64,000 bases of DNA from Mytilus trossulus (taxonomy: Eukaryota; Mollusca; Bivalvia; Mytilida; Mytilidae), in contig NC_086384.1 in the NCBI RefSeq assembly GCF_036588685.1, forward strand, positions 10,554,195 to 10,618,194, written 5' to 3'. The notes beneath the pieces were generated by a model. That model searched no databases. It was given only the letters and a program-made list of their open reading frames with translations, and was not told the origin of the DNA. The position numbers and the translations under genes are program-made. Positions within the stretch are counted from its first letter, which is position 1, and the number at the start of each line of letters is the position of its first letter. Shown here piece by piece: positions 33,830-44,862 of this stretch.

Positions 33830-34765
33830 AGAGAGTCAAACGCATAAATCGAAAATAAACTGACAACGCCATGGCTAAAAATGAACTCGAACCCCACCAA
33901 AAACTAGGGATGATCACAGATGCTCCAGAAGGGTTAGCAGATAACACATCCGGTAAATAGTCTTATCCTGTAGGTCACATTCATGAAAGGGAAGTGGGTT
34001 ATAGTTACGACGTAAGGAACATATCTGATATCATTTGTGAAACGGTTATTCCATAACGGTCAACCAACTCTTGATGGCGTCCCTAAAATTTGCGAAGGGA
34101 TGAGATCAACTTCACCATTTGGAACTCTTGGTTTTAATAGCTTCCTTATGAGCAGCAACCCTCTATCAAGAAAATCATGATATGAAATACAAGCACGGGA
34201 ATATCGTATCAATTGGGAGATATATACCCCGTATGCAGGTGCTGCTGGAATGTTGCTACGTAGAAACGGAAAGTTCACAATTGGAAAGCTGAAATCATCT
34301 CTTTTGTCGTAGAGTTTCATCATTGTTAATATCTAGATGTAAGTCAAGATAAGAGACCGACTTAACTTATCTGTAGTATCTTTTATCTCTAGTTCGATGC
34401 GTTCCACATTATCACCAAATTTTGAATTATGTAGTGAAAGAATATCATCTATATAGCGGAAAGTAGAGTCAAAGGATATCGCTAACTCGTTATCTTTCTT
34501 CCTAAGAGGTTCCTGTAAGAAGTCAGTCTCATGATAATAAAGAAACAAGTCGGCAAGTAGAGGGCCACAATTTGTTCCCATTAGAATGCCCACAGACTAT
34601 TGAAAAACACGTCCCCCGAACGTAACAAATATGTTGTCAATCAAGAAATCAAGCATATTCATAATGTCAGTTTCAGAGATTATTTGTTTGAAACAGAGTG
34701 ATCCTTTACAAGGTAGGATGTATCCCTCCCTAAGACAAGATACTTGTATCTACGTTGGCCAAAGC
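33830..34765 (-). mobile_element. Penelope-type retroelement fragment 1 (reverse transcriptase plus 3' tail)
   Basis: On the minus strand, MGTNCGPLLADLFLYYHE (34540-34593) precedes the polymerase motif FRYIDDIL. A frame change then leads to VNFPFLRSNIPAAPAYGVYI, followed by the 3' tail (gacaacgccatggctaaaaa in plus orientation). Stops and frameshifts make it inactive. I assign it to the Penelope-like class with moderate confidence from memory of similar mollusc and amphibian sequences; no GIY-YIG domain is present here. Confidence 0.7.
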
Positions 34766-36171
34766 AATACATTTGAAAGCAATTGACCAATTCTTTAATA
34801 ACGATACAATTGGTCTGCCAGGAATTCTAATTCATTTAAGTGTTCACTTATATTTTGTCTCGATCAGTTTGATTTTAAATTGTGCATCTTTGGTAGCATA
34901 TATTTTCGCACTGATTCTTATTTTCGTATCATGCTAAATACTCATATGTAGTGTTGTCATGTAATCGTTTCAGCAGTCTATTTTATATAGTCTGAAATAT
35001 TTCTATATGTCACTCCTGGATTGTTTCATAATGTATGTTTTTATTTAGTATAACCATTACCTGTTTAATGTATAATTTCTTATCAAGAACGACTGTGGAT
35101 AAATTCTTATCAGCATTTTTAATCATAATATTTTCATTTGCTCGTACATTGTTTAAATCTTTCCTTTCCTTTTAACTGAGATTGTCTCTAATTGTTCTTC
35201 ATTTTAAATTTGTTAATTTCCAGTTTGGTCGCAAATAGATTATTATTTGCATGTTTCGGTATATCCGGATTTTCTCCTGAATGGGTGGTATGTTTATGTA
35301 TTGGAAATATCTTCAAATTGAAATTAACATCTCATCTTCTTCGACATTTCGTCGAAATCATGTAATAGTTTTTGTTTAGCATATTTATTTTTTAGATTTA
35401 CCAATAGATTAAAAACCTTTTCCTACAAGGAGTATTTCATCACTTGGTAGGTTTTCTTGAGTAAATATATCTAGTAGATTATTTAACGCTTTCTCAATTT
35501 TGGCATTGTGTTTACTGCTATAAAAAAATGTGTTTGCACATTGCTTATAAACTTAAAACTCTATTTGAAGGATCAAATATCTAAAATTTGTTATTCTATT
35601 GAAGAACAACTTCAGATAAGCAGTCTCTATTTGAGAGATTACTTTATTTTTGCCTTTCTTCTTGAGAATAATATAGTTTAGTAGTTTCTATTTGAGAGAG
35701 TACTATATGGTTAACGTTTTTGGTCGGGATAGTTTTTGATGCAGTTGAAGTCCAATCAATTTGAAACTTAGTACGCATGTTGCTTATGATATGATCTTTC
35801 TAATTTTAAGGCCAAATAAGAGATCCCTTCCCATTTTCACGGTCCATTGAACATTGAAAATGATAGGGCATCCATGTACTGGGGACACATTCTCGTACTC
35901 CTCATATGTTAGAGCGTTTAGATAGATCCTGCAATGTGTAATAGGTAAGCGTGTGTATTTTATCCATCATATATTTCTACCTTATTGCCTTTACGTGATC
36001 ACACGATCTTGCATGCTCCTTGGTTAGTTCTGTATACGCCACAGATACATGCACGTTTATTTAGACCTCAGCTTACCTAAATCATGAATAGATTACAATG
36101 TCTTAAAATAAATCAGGATAGCTACACATATTTAAGTATCAATTTCTTCTTGTGGATCTTAATTTCGTTAC
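34766..36171. other. Repeat-poor AT-rich stretch, no gene seen
   Basis: Two similar short phrases (agtctctatttgagagatta / agtttctatttgagagagta near 35620 and 35680) hint at a local duplication. No coding signal is seen. Confidence 0.4.
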
Positions 36172-36465
36172 AAAATATGAAAATAAATGCTGAAAAAAAT
36201 GTATTCCATAACAAGGAATATTTATCATACACTGAGTAAATACACAGAAAATTAAATTAATTACGAAGCCTTAATGAGATATACTGGATTAATCCTGGAC
36301 CCGATTTGTTTTAATAAATATGAGAATAAATGCTGAAAAAAATGTATTCCATAACAAGGAATATTTATCATACTCTGAGTATGCACATAAAAAATTGAAT
36401 AAATTTCGAACGATTTTAATAAGATATACTGGATCAGTCCTTAACCCAATTGATTTTAATAAAAT
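36172..36465. repeat. Direct tandem duplication with units of about 147 bp
   Basis: Both units carry gaaaaaaatgtattccataa, caaggaatatttatcatac and gatatactggat.a.tcct. An inverted third copy is at 33665-33815. Confidence 0.8.
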
Positions 36466-36518
36466 TTAAAAAATCAAAACATCAGTAAAAAAATTACAAA
36501 TAAAAAAAGACTGAGCAG

Positions 36519-37165
36519 TACGGACCCGGTAGTAAAATAATCCGGGATGGTCAACATATTAAAAAAATTATTTATTTACTTTCTGTGACTCGTTTATCCT
36601 TACTTGGAAGTTATCTAAAATTATGATTTAAAATTGTGATGTATTTAGTTGATTATAATTAGTTTCTCGGAATCAAGAATAAAATCCCCAGTATAAGAGT
36701 AGTCTAGTAATATAAATATGTTTCGCTTGAGTAGCAAAAAGTCCCAATGAGTAAAGAACAAAGTTTGCAGTTAGCTTTAAATGTATGTCATTTGTGAATT
36801 CATCTGTAATATATTACATTGACAGTAATTTGTAGCAATATCTAAAATATTTACAGTTAAACCTAGATATTTCGTCAGATTGTTACAGAAAATAAGAAAA
36901 GGTAGGAGCTTTTATGAGTTATAATACAAATCTGTTAATAAAGGAAAGGCAAACTATTTTTTTTAAATGTTTGGGTATACTTTTATAAGTCTATATAACA
37001 TACCGTAATTTTAATTTTTGTTATCTATAAAAGGAACCTTCCTATTCGTTAATTAGTCTTTAAATTTATTGATGTTAACTTTTTTTAAACTCAATGACAA
37101 ATTCCAATTCCACAATATATGATAATCATATTGGTCAAATAAACTCTGGGTACTGACATTGTTTA
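36519..37165. mobile_element. Long-TIR element, copy 2 (left arm lost)
   Basis: The interior parallels 31997-32460 (cggtagtaaaataatccggg, gttacagaaaataagaaaag). The right arm is recognisable (cctattcgttaattagtct...ttggtcaaataaactctg), but no matching left arm is present. Confidence 0.7.
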
Positions 37166-37682
37166 TCATTTCATCATGCTGTACAACGTGTTACAGATAT
37201 GGATATGAATGAAGATATGGTTATAAAAATGTTCTATACTGGACCAAACTGCAGTTTTCAAAGGAAATAGAAAAAAAATACTGAACTTTTTATTGGAATG
37301 AAGTGTCCGAAATGGTTAGCATTCTGTTTCGTTAAAAAAATATTTGGTTTTTGATGATTATATGACTTTAAAATGTTTCAGTTATAAAACATATTTTTGT
37401 GGCTTTCTTTTTTCAAGATTATTAAGAAACGCTCCACTCATGTGGAAACTTTTAACACATTTGTTTAACTGTTAATTTGTAAAATTAATTTGCAGTAAAA
37501 GTTTAACTGTTTACCTCCTGCAAAGGATTATGATATTAAATATTTTGTAAAATCACTGAATCAGATGCAGTTAAACTTATTACATTTATAAATTCATATA
37601 TAATCAAATATTCAATCGAAGATACAAAATTTGCGTAGTCTTTCTGAGTCAACATTTTAAAAAGAATTAACCAACACGATAC

Positions 37683-37898
37683 TACTGTGGATTCATTATT
37701 ATTCGTGGGATACCAATTTTCGAGGATTTCGTGGGTACAGGTGAACCACGAAATTAAATGTTCAAAGAATAACATATTTTCTATAATTTTGTATGCAGAC
37801 TTTGCCAAAACCACTTTAAAAATTTAATAACAACGAACATGTGATTTTTCCTCTATCCACGAAAATTGGTATCCACGAAAATAAATGAATCCATAGTA
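37683..37898. mobile_element. 216-bp MITE with about 40-bp inverted ends
   Basis: The left end tactgtggattcattattat...gataccaattttcg is the inverse of the right end cgaaaattggtatccacgaa...aatgaatccatagta. I recognise it as a widespread type in bivalve genomes. Confidence 0.82.
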
Positions 37899-38374
37899 TA
37901 CTTTTATAATAATATATAAGTATAAACGAGAACGAGAAAAATACGAAAGTGATATTCAAACTTTCAAATCGTCAATAAAGTTCCTTTTATTTTGTATGTT
38001 TGGCTATGAATTCGTTATTCAATAACATTTGTTTCGTAAATTAATTGCTAAGTTATATATAATTGTACCAATTATCACAATAAATCTTCTTTGAATAAAC
38101 GAACCTAGAAAACACATACCTCTAAAACAATAAATAGATAGTTTTTGTTAGAAATCTGGTTTATCAAACCGATACTCGACATTCAACCATGCAGCTTCAT
38201 AGAACACGCATTACAATACTATTTATAACAAAGCATGATCTCGTCTATTCGTGCTTCTTCAAGTTAAACGTTTATTAGATAGGAGTTCACTTAAACGTAT
38301 TTATTCTGCTTTTATTAGACGTATATACGAATATGTTGATGGTGTTTGGCGTATTAAATTGTAAGCTTTGTACC

Positions 38375-38715
38375 TTTAATAGTTTTTTCACCACTGGGTC
38401 AATGGCACTGTCGTTGACATTTCATCCCCGATGTGTCACGAGCGCAGTAGTGAGCACTTTCGTGTTGATATGAATATCAATTATATATTATTGTTTATAA
38501 ATTCACTGATTGCAAAAGTATGAATTATTCGAAATGCTAAGAATTTCTTATCAGAGGCATACATTACCTTAGCCTTTGGGCCCTCAGTGCTCTTCAACTA
38601 TTGTTTTATTTGGCTGTCTAAATATTTTGATCTGAGCGTCTGTGATAAGTCTTATGTAGACGAGACGCGGGTCTGAGGTATCAAATACTAAGCCTTGCAA
38701 TTTTGATAGCTTGTT
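38375..38715 (+). repeat. Dispersed 'gacgagacgcgggtct' repeat
   Basis: It holds caccactgggtcaatggcac, cattaccttagcctttgggc and tatgtagacgagacgcgggt, as in the copies at 23440 and 43790. Confidence 0.75.
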
Positions 38716-40144
38716 TTGGAATTGTAATCTTTTCTATATTTTCGTACTATGCAAATTTCATCTCTGACCATAAATAAGTGAGGTTTTGAATCAAATTAAT
38801 CTAAAAAAAAAAGTCGTATGTTTTGTGCGTCTGAACATAGGCTATAGTTGTTCGTTTGTGTTTTATTTACAACAATACATGTTTGTTAATTCTAAAGTGC
38901 ACCAACACACTAGAATCTCAACTTCTAAAAATATGAAAATAATTTTTATCTCCTTTTTTCTTCATACTAATTTTTAAAATCCATGTCATTTATGCTCTGT
39001 TGGATAGTTGTATCATTGCCAATCAAATTATTTTCAAGCAATATTAATCAGTTTTGATCAACACTATTATTTTCAAATTTTATTATTGAGACGATCCCTC
39101 AAATCTTTCTCAACTGTAGGAGTAGACACATGTTAGCATGCATAATGCAATAACAACAACTCAAATCAAATAATTTTACTTGACACAATAGGCACATGTA
39201 TTTCTTGAAAACAAGATAAACATTTATTTTCATCTGACTTCACCTATTGTTCAATCTTTAATTTAAATTACACAATACGAAAATTTCATGAACCATAAAT
39301 GTTTTCATTCAATGTAAAAGAGCTCGTTGTGTTTAAAGACCTCGAAATTAAAATTTCTCCCGGTATTTGTCATAGTAAATCATGAAAATAATGGACAGTT
39401 GCGACGACACTTACTTCGTAAATGGTAATGAGCCCGACCCTCAGTTTTCGTCGTGTTTATATTTATTTATCATTTGACAGTTTTAATATTTTGTAGAGTT
39501 GCAGGGATACAATATTGTTTACTTATCAATCAAAATCAGTACAAATGATACATATCTCCTACAAAGTCAAGATGTTTAATAGTGAACAATTATTGGTCAA
39601 AGTACGGTTTTTAATCCGGAACTTTTATCCATGTCAATAAGCTATAAAGGGCAACAAACCAACTTGTGTAAAACAAATCAGACTGGAAACATTATTTTTT
39701 TATAAGCTCCTCTTAATTTTGTGCGAATTTTTGTGTAATTTAATGTATATATAAAAAGATGTTGTATGAGGGCAAATGGGACAACTCTCCATCTTAGTCG
39801 TCACAATTTGAAAAAGTGAATAATTATTGGTCAAAGTACTTCAACACGGAGCACTGGCTCACTCCGAATAGCAAGATATGAACGGCCACGAAATGACTAG
39901 GGTTAATTAACTGGAAAAAAACAATGGTTTAAAAAAAAAGAAACCGCTAACACCTATGAACCCATTAGCAAACGTTAACTACTAAACATTTGAAATGTTC
40001 AGTAACAGATTATCAAGTTTAATTCAGATTATCGTCATTGAAACATATTAAAAGAAACATTTCTAAGATTAGCTTTCTAACATTATTGTCGGTTTAATTT
40101 AGAAAGGTTAGGACAATCATGTGTAATCACTGTTCATATTTCAG
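38716..40144. other. Upstream region of the microprotein ORF
   Basis: No exon is recognised. TATAAAG at 39643-39649 could be a promoter element. The 18-bp string aattattggtcaaagtac occurs at about 39587 and again at about 39822, bracketing a copy of the gacaactctccat repeat. A splice-acceptor-like atatttcag ends at 40144. Confidence 0.35.
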
Positions 40145-40171
40145 ATAGACGAAATTAAAAAGACTTTCAGT

Positions 40172-40339
40172 ATGGGATCAGGGTTTTCACAATGTGATGT
40201 ATGCAACAATCGATCTGCAGATCGACGCTGTAAAACTTGTGACAAGGATATTTGTAATGAATGCTATAGACATCACTCTCATGGGTTCGCTGCAGCTATT
40301 GTAGGAGGCATAATTACTATCATCTCACTCTTGGTGTAG
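40172..40339 (+). CDS. Putative 55-aa B-box zinc-finger microprotein with C-terminal membrane segment
   Basis: The ORF starts MGSGFS, which fits the N-myristoylation pattern MGxxxS. Cys/His residues follow in B-box order: C-x2-C-x8-C-x2-C-x4-C-x2-C then HHSH (residues 8-37). It ends in a hydrophobic helix with a GG pair (AAAIVGGIITIISLLV, residues 40-55) and TAG at 40337-40339. The frame is also open upstream to an acceptor at 40144 (IDEIKKTFS), so it may be the last exon of a longer protein. B-boxes bind zinc and mediate protein contacts, as in TRIM proteins. No RING or coiled coil was seen nearby. The function is unknown. Confidence 0.55.
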   Translation: MGSGFSQCDVCNNRSADRRCKTCDKDICNECYRHHSHGFAAAIVGGIITIISLLV

Positions 40340-40639
40340 CTTTAATTAATTATCCAGTTTTATAAATACTGTCAAGCATTGGAATCAGAAATAGTTTAGA
40401 ACTTATTCTTTAAAGACAACAGAGATCAGTGCATTTCATTTTCTGAAAAGAAAAACTTTTTGAATGAATTGTATAGATAACATTGTTCGTTTGTAATACT
40501 TGATGCATTTGTTTTTGTTTTTCATGATAATATTAATTATTATATTTATAAGCCATTAGTTGTTATAGTGGTTTGATTCTGTAGATGAACTTATTTTAAT
40601 GATTTTTTTTAATCCTTGAAAAATATACATTACTCGACT

Positions 40640-40985
40640 TAACGGAGGTGCGAAAGATACCAGAGGGACATTCAAACTCATAAATCGAAAATAAACTGTC
40701 AACGCAATGGCTAAAATGTAAAAGACAATCAGACAAACAATAGTTCATAAATCACAACATACAAACACATGAACCTCACTTTAACTGCGGTTATCTCAGG
40801 TGCTCTGGAAAGGTAAGAAGAGTCTGCTTCATATTTGGCACCCGTCGTGTAGTTTATGTTGATACAAACCTGATTATAAGTCAAATTCATTAGGTCACAT
40901 TCGTGAGATATGATTTTTCATCTGGGAAACGGGTATTCCAACAACTCGTGAACGCGTCTAAAAATTTACGAAAAATTTACGAAAA
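40640..40985 (-). repeat. Penelope-type 3'-tail copy
   Basis: It carries gaaagataccagagggacat, ctgtcaacgcaatggctaaa, ctcaggtgctctggaaaggt and tttggcacccgtcgtgtag, in reverse orientation. No RT part is attached. Confidence 0.7.
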
Positions 40986-41019
40986 AAAAACTTTAATTTT
41001 AACAGCGTCTTTTATAGCT

Positions 41020-41150
41020 GACTATGCGGTATGGGCTTTTCTCATTGTTGAAGGTCATACGGTGACCTATAGTTGTTAATTTTTGTGTCATTTTGGTCTT
41101 TTGTGGATAGTTGTCTCATTGGCAATCATACCACATCTTCTTTTTCATAT
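41020..41150 (+). repeat. Dispersed repeat ('gttgtctcattggcaatcat' family)
   Basis: The sequence tatgcggtatgggcttttct...acggtgacctatagttgtta...gatagttgtctcattggcaa...ccacatcttctt is a near-complete example of the family also at 1415-1660, 7720, 16965 and 39755. Confidence 0.75.
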
Positions 41151-41254
41151 CTTTAGCTTGTAAGCAGCAAAACTTCTAGAAATATCGTATCTATTGGGAG
41201 ATACATATGCCGTATGCAGGTGCCTCTGGAATGTTGCTACATAGAAATTAAAGA

Positions 41255-42130
41255 AGGACGAAAGATACTACATGGAGAGTCAAACTCATAAATCGAAAAT
41301 AAACTGTCAACGCCTGGCTAAAATGGAAAAAAAACGAACAAAAAATAGAACACATGACACAACATAGAAAACTAAAGGATAAGCAACACGAACCCCACCA
41401 AAAACTAGGGGGGATCTCAGGTGCTCCGGAAGGATAAGCAGACCCTAATCCACATGTGGCACCCGTTGTGTTGCTTTTGTTATAACAAATCCGGTAAAAA
41501 GTCTAATTATATAGGTCACATTCACCAAAGGGAAGGGAATTGTCGATACGACGTAAGGAACATATCCGTTATCATTTGTGAAACGGTTATTCCATAACGG
41601 TTAACCAACTCGTGATGGCGTCCGTAAAATTCGCGAAGGGATGATTTCAACTTCACCATTTGGAATTTTTGGTTAAATAGCTTCCTTGTGAGCAGACCCC
41701 CTCTATCAAGAAAATCATAAAAGGTAATGCAAGCACGGTATATATCATAAAGGTTCACAATTGGGAAGCTGAAATCATTATTTTTCGGTCATAAAGTTTT
41801 TTTTTTTTTTAACGACCCTCATTGTCAATTTCTAAATGTAATCCAAGATATGAGGCATATTTCCCTGTATCTGTTGTATCTTTTATACCTATTTTGATGG
41901 CATAGATTTGTTCAACATCGTCATTAAATAAAGACTATTTAAGTGAGAGAATAGTATAAACATGTATAACGGAAATTAAAGTAAAAGGATACTGCCGGCT
42001 TGCTTTCCTCTTAAGACGTTCATGTATGAAATAAACATCATAAGAATAAAGAAATAAGTAGTTGTTTCCAACTGGTATGCCAAGAGGTTCAGAAAACTAA
42101 GTCTTCAAAAAGTAACAAATATTTTGTCAA
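41255..42130 (-). mobile_element. Penelope-type retroelement fragment 2 (strongly decayed)
   Basis: The tail (caacgcctggctaaaatgg, ggtgctccggaaggataagc) adjoins a minus-strand frame with YRACITFYDFLDRGGLLTRK and VNRYGITVSQMITD. It aligns with fragments 1 and 3. Upstream RT motifs are barely readable. Confidence 0.7.
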
Positions 42131-44862
42131 TAAAAAAATCAACAAAATTGAGAATGGAAACATCTTTATGATTTAAGAGATATTTATTATTTAATCAGGT
42201 GTAAAATAAAATCACAAAAATACTGAATTCCGAGGAAAACGGAAGTCTCTTATCAAATAGTAAAATCATAAGCTAAAACATATCAAACGAATGGACAACA
42301 ACTGTCATATTCCTGGCTTGGCACAGTAGAAAATGGTTGATTTACGGCGATTGTTTTACAAAGTAGGCCTCCATAAAACAATATAGTTGCAATGTATTAA
42401 TTAAAGCAATACTCTTTCAATTTGTCATTTGTTTTGAATATGGAATTCTTGTGTAGAGTGTAGAAAGATCAAATGTTTTACTACTATTTCAAGAGGACAG
42501 AGTTTTAGAATTTAAGTACCCTTAAAGATCTTATGAATTGATATTCGCCACTTCTAACATAGACTGTTTCACAATAAATTTGAAGCCTGGCTTTAACTGC
42601 TAATACAATTGATGTTAATGATTTATAAAGAGGTTTCGTAGAGCAGTTTGAAGACCTAGCAACATACCGTTGTTTGTAGGATTACCTATCAAGTTTAGGT
42701 TTCCACTTCACAGATGGCAGATCCCGTTTTTCATCTTCGGTTGATATTGCAAAGGAATTAGGACAGACCTGTACATATCCAGGTTTTTCTCCTGAGTTAG
42801 TGTTGTAGAGTTTGCAAGTGGATTGTTAATACCTAAATAAACTCATCATAGATACCAGGATTAATTTTGTATTTACGCCAGACGCGCGCTTCGTCTACAA
42901 AAGACTCACCAGTGACGCTCGATTAAAAAAAAACAGATAAAAAGGCCAAATAAAGTACAAAGTTTTAGATCACGGAGGACTAAAATTCCTAGAAGTAATC
43001 ATTTATCAAGCAGTTTATTTAATTATGATTTAAACGCAGAACACGACTGTGTTTTGAGCTTTATCTGCTTGGAAAACTCCACATTTGTTACGAAGGACAG
43101 AGTGTTTGTAACATTTTAAAATTGGTGTTGTAAAGGTATTAATGAACCCTCTTCTTCGAGTTTTGCCTATTGTCTGGTTTATTTAGAGACTAAATCCATC
43201 AGTTTTTCAAGTTGTTTTTCTAATTGATTGATTTAACCTCACGATATGTCGGTCCTTTGGATAACAAGTTTCCTAATGGTCTCCGGTAATTACATGCTCT
43301 GTGGATTATATATGCATAGGTGACTAGCATAGGCGCAATAAAGATGTTCGACATGGAGATCCTAAAAAATGTGTTTATAATTAAACTTTCAGTTGCAATT
43401 GGTTTGGTATAGGTATAAGCAATAATAAGCACAGACTGATCTTTAAAAAGAAAGCGGTATTTTTAATTGTGCTAATTTAAAGGATATAGCCCAAGTCAAC
43501 GAAATATGTAAACTAACACAGATATTAAACTTCGAGGGAAATTGTAAGTTCAGCCCTATAAAGCTCCATTAAACTAAAACTAAACCTTCTAGATAATTGT
43601 GTTCTAAGATTTCGGATATCTGAACTAACATGTGCGTTATAACAGTAAACACAGGATATATATACTCAGATTGTAAATGTCACCATTATTGTTCTGACCT
43701 CTCTAGTGATAAGTATGTACGTTCCGCGTGCAATCCATTGTCTGTTTAAATTGGTAGTTCATATTGAAATGTGAAATTATTCAAGATAGCTGGCATATAT
43801 TTGGCACAACTTTTGGTTAATTTCCGTTTCTCAATGCTTTTTAAACTTGTTTTGGCTGTCTAACTATTTTGATCTGAGCGTCACTGATGAGTTTTGTGTA
43901 GACGAAACACGCGTCTGGCGTATCAAGTTATAAGCCTGGTACCTTTGATAACTGTTTACACCACTATATAAATACATCTTCTTTTCGTTCATCATAAATA
44001 GGATCCAAGTTACAGGATACCAGTCCGGTACCCACGTATAAAGTACCTTCGAAAATGTCCTTTTTTTAAATGAAATATTGTACCGAGATGAAAAAAAATG
44101 CCTAAATTTGTAGTTTATCTAAAGGGTACTCGTTAAACTTTCAAATTCTGCTAAATTTTAAGTGATAATTAAATGTAAAGGGTGGATGATTATGTGAGTA
44201 AATATTCCAAATTTTAATTTAGATTTTAACCAGGAAGGCAGTAAAACATATAAAATGGCCCTATTAATACTCAAAACAGTATTGCTCTCTTTAATGCAGG
44301 TCATGACCCTTCAAGAATTTTCCCAGAAACAATTAAACGGGCTACCAGTATGAGAAAGTAACTGAAATTTTGCAGTAACTTTTCGGGAATAAAAATCTAA
44401 CCTTTTATTTGGATAAAATTGCATTAAAGTAATAGGAGAAATAATTGGGTCCTTGTTCCATCTATATGTCATAATTTTATGTTATTAACTTAAGACAACA
44501 TTGAATTAAAAACATTGACATATGTTATGAACAACTGATTGATGCTTCTACGTCAACCTTTGCTCAGTTACATTCATAAGAAATTATTAAACAATGTGAC
44601 CTTCTGGCTGGTAACAACATTACTAATAACATTCATACTGTCAATATAAATGCACTGTTGGAAAAAGGACAGTAAAATATTTTTAAGTGGTGTTATTTGT
44701 TAAGTAAATGGCAAATGTAATATGTATGGTATATGATAAAACTTAAATCGTCCGATTGAGTGGAAATAAAAATAAAAGTGGAATATAAAAATCCTATGAA
44801 CAATTCGAATTATAGAAAGACGTAACTGTATTGATTTTCATATTGCAAAGGCACAGTTTTTT
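42131..44862. other. Intergenic region with repeats, no gene seen
   Basis: Copies of the 'gacgaaacacgcgtctggcg' repeat are at 42835-42965 (minus) and 43790-43970 (plus). Other stretches are AT-rich without recognisable coding exons. Confidence 0.45.
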
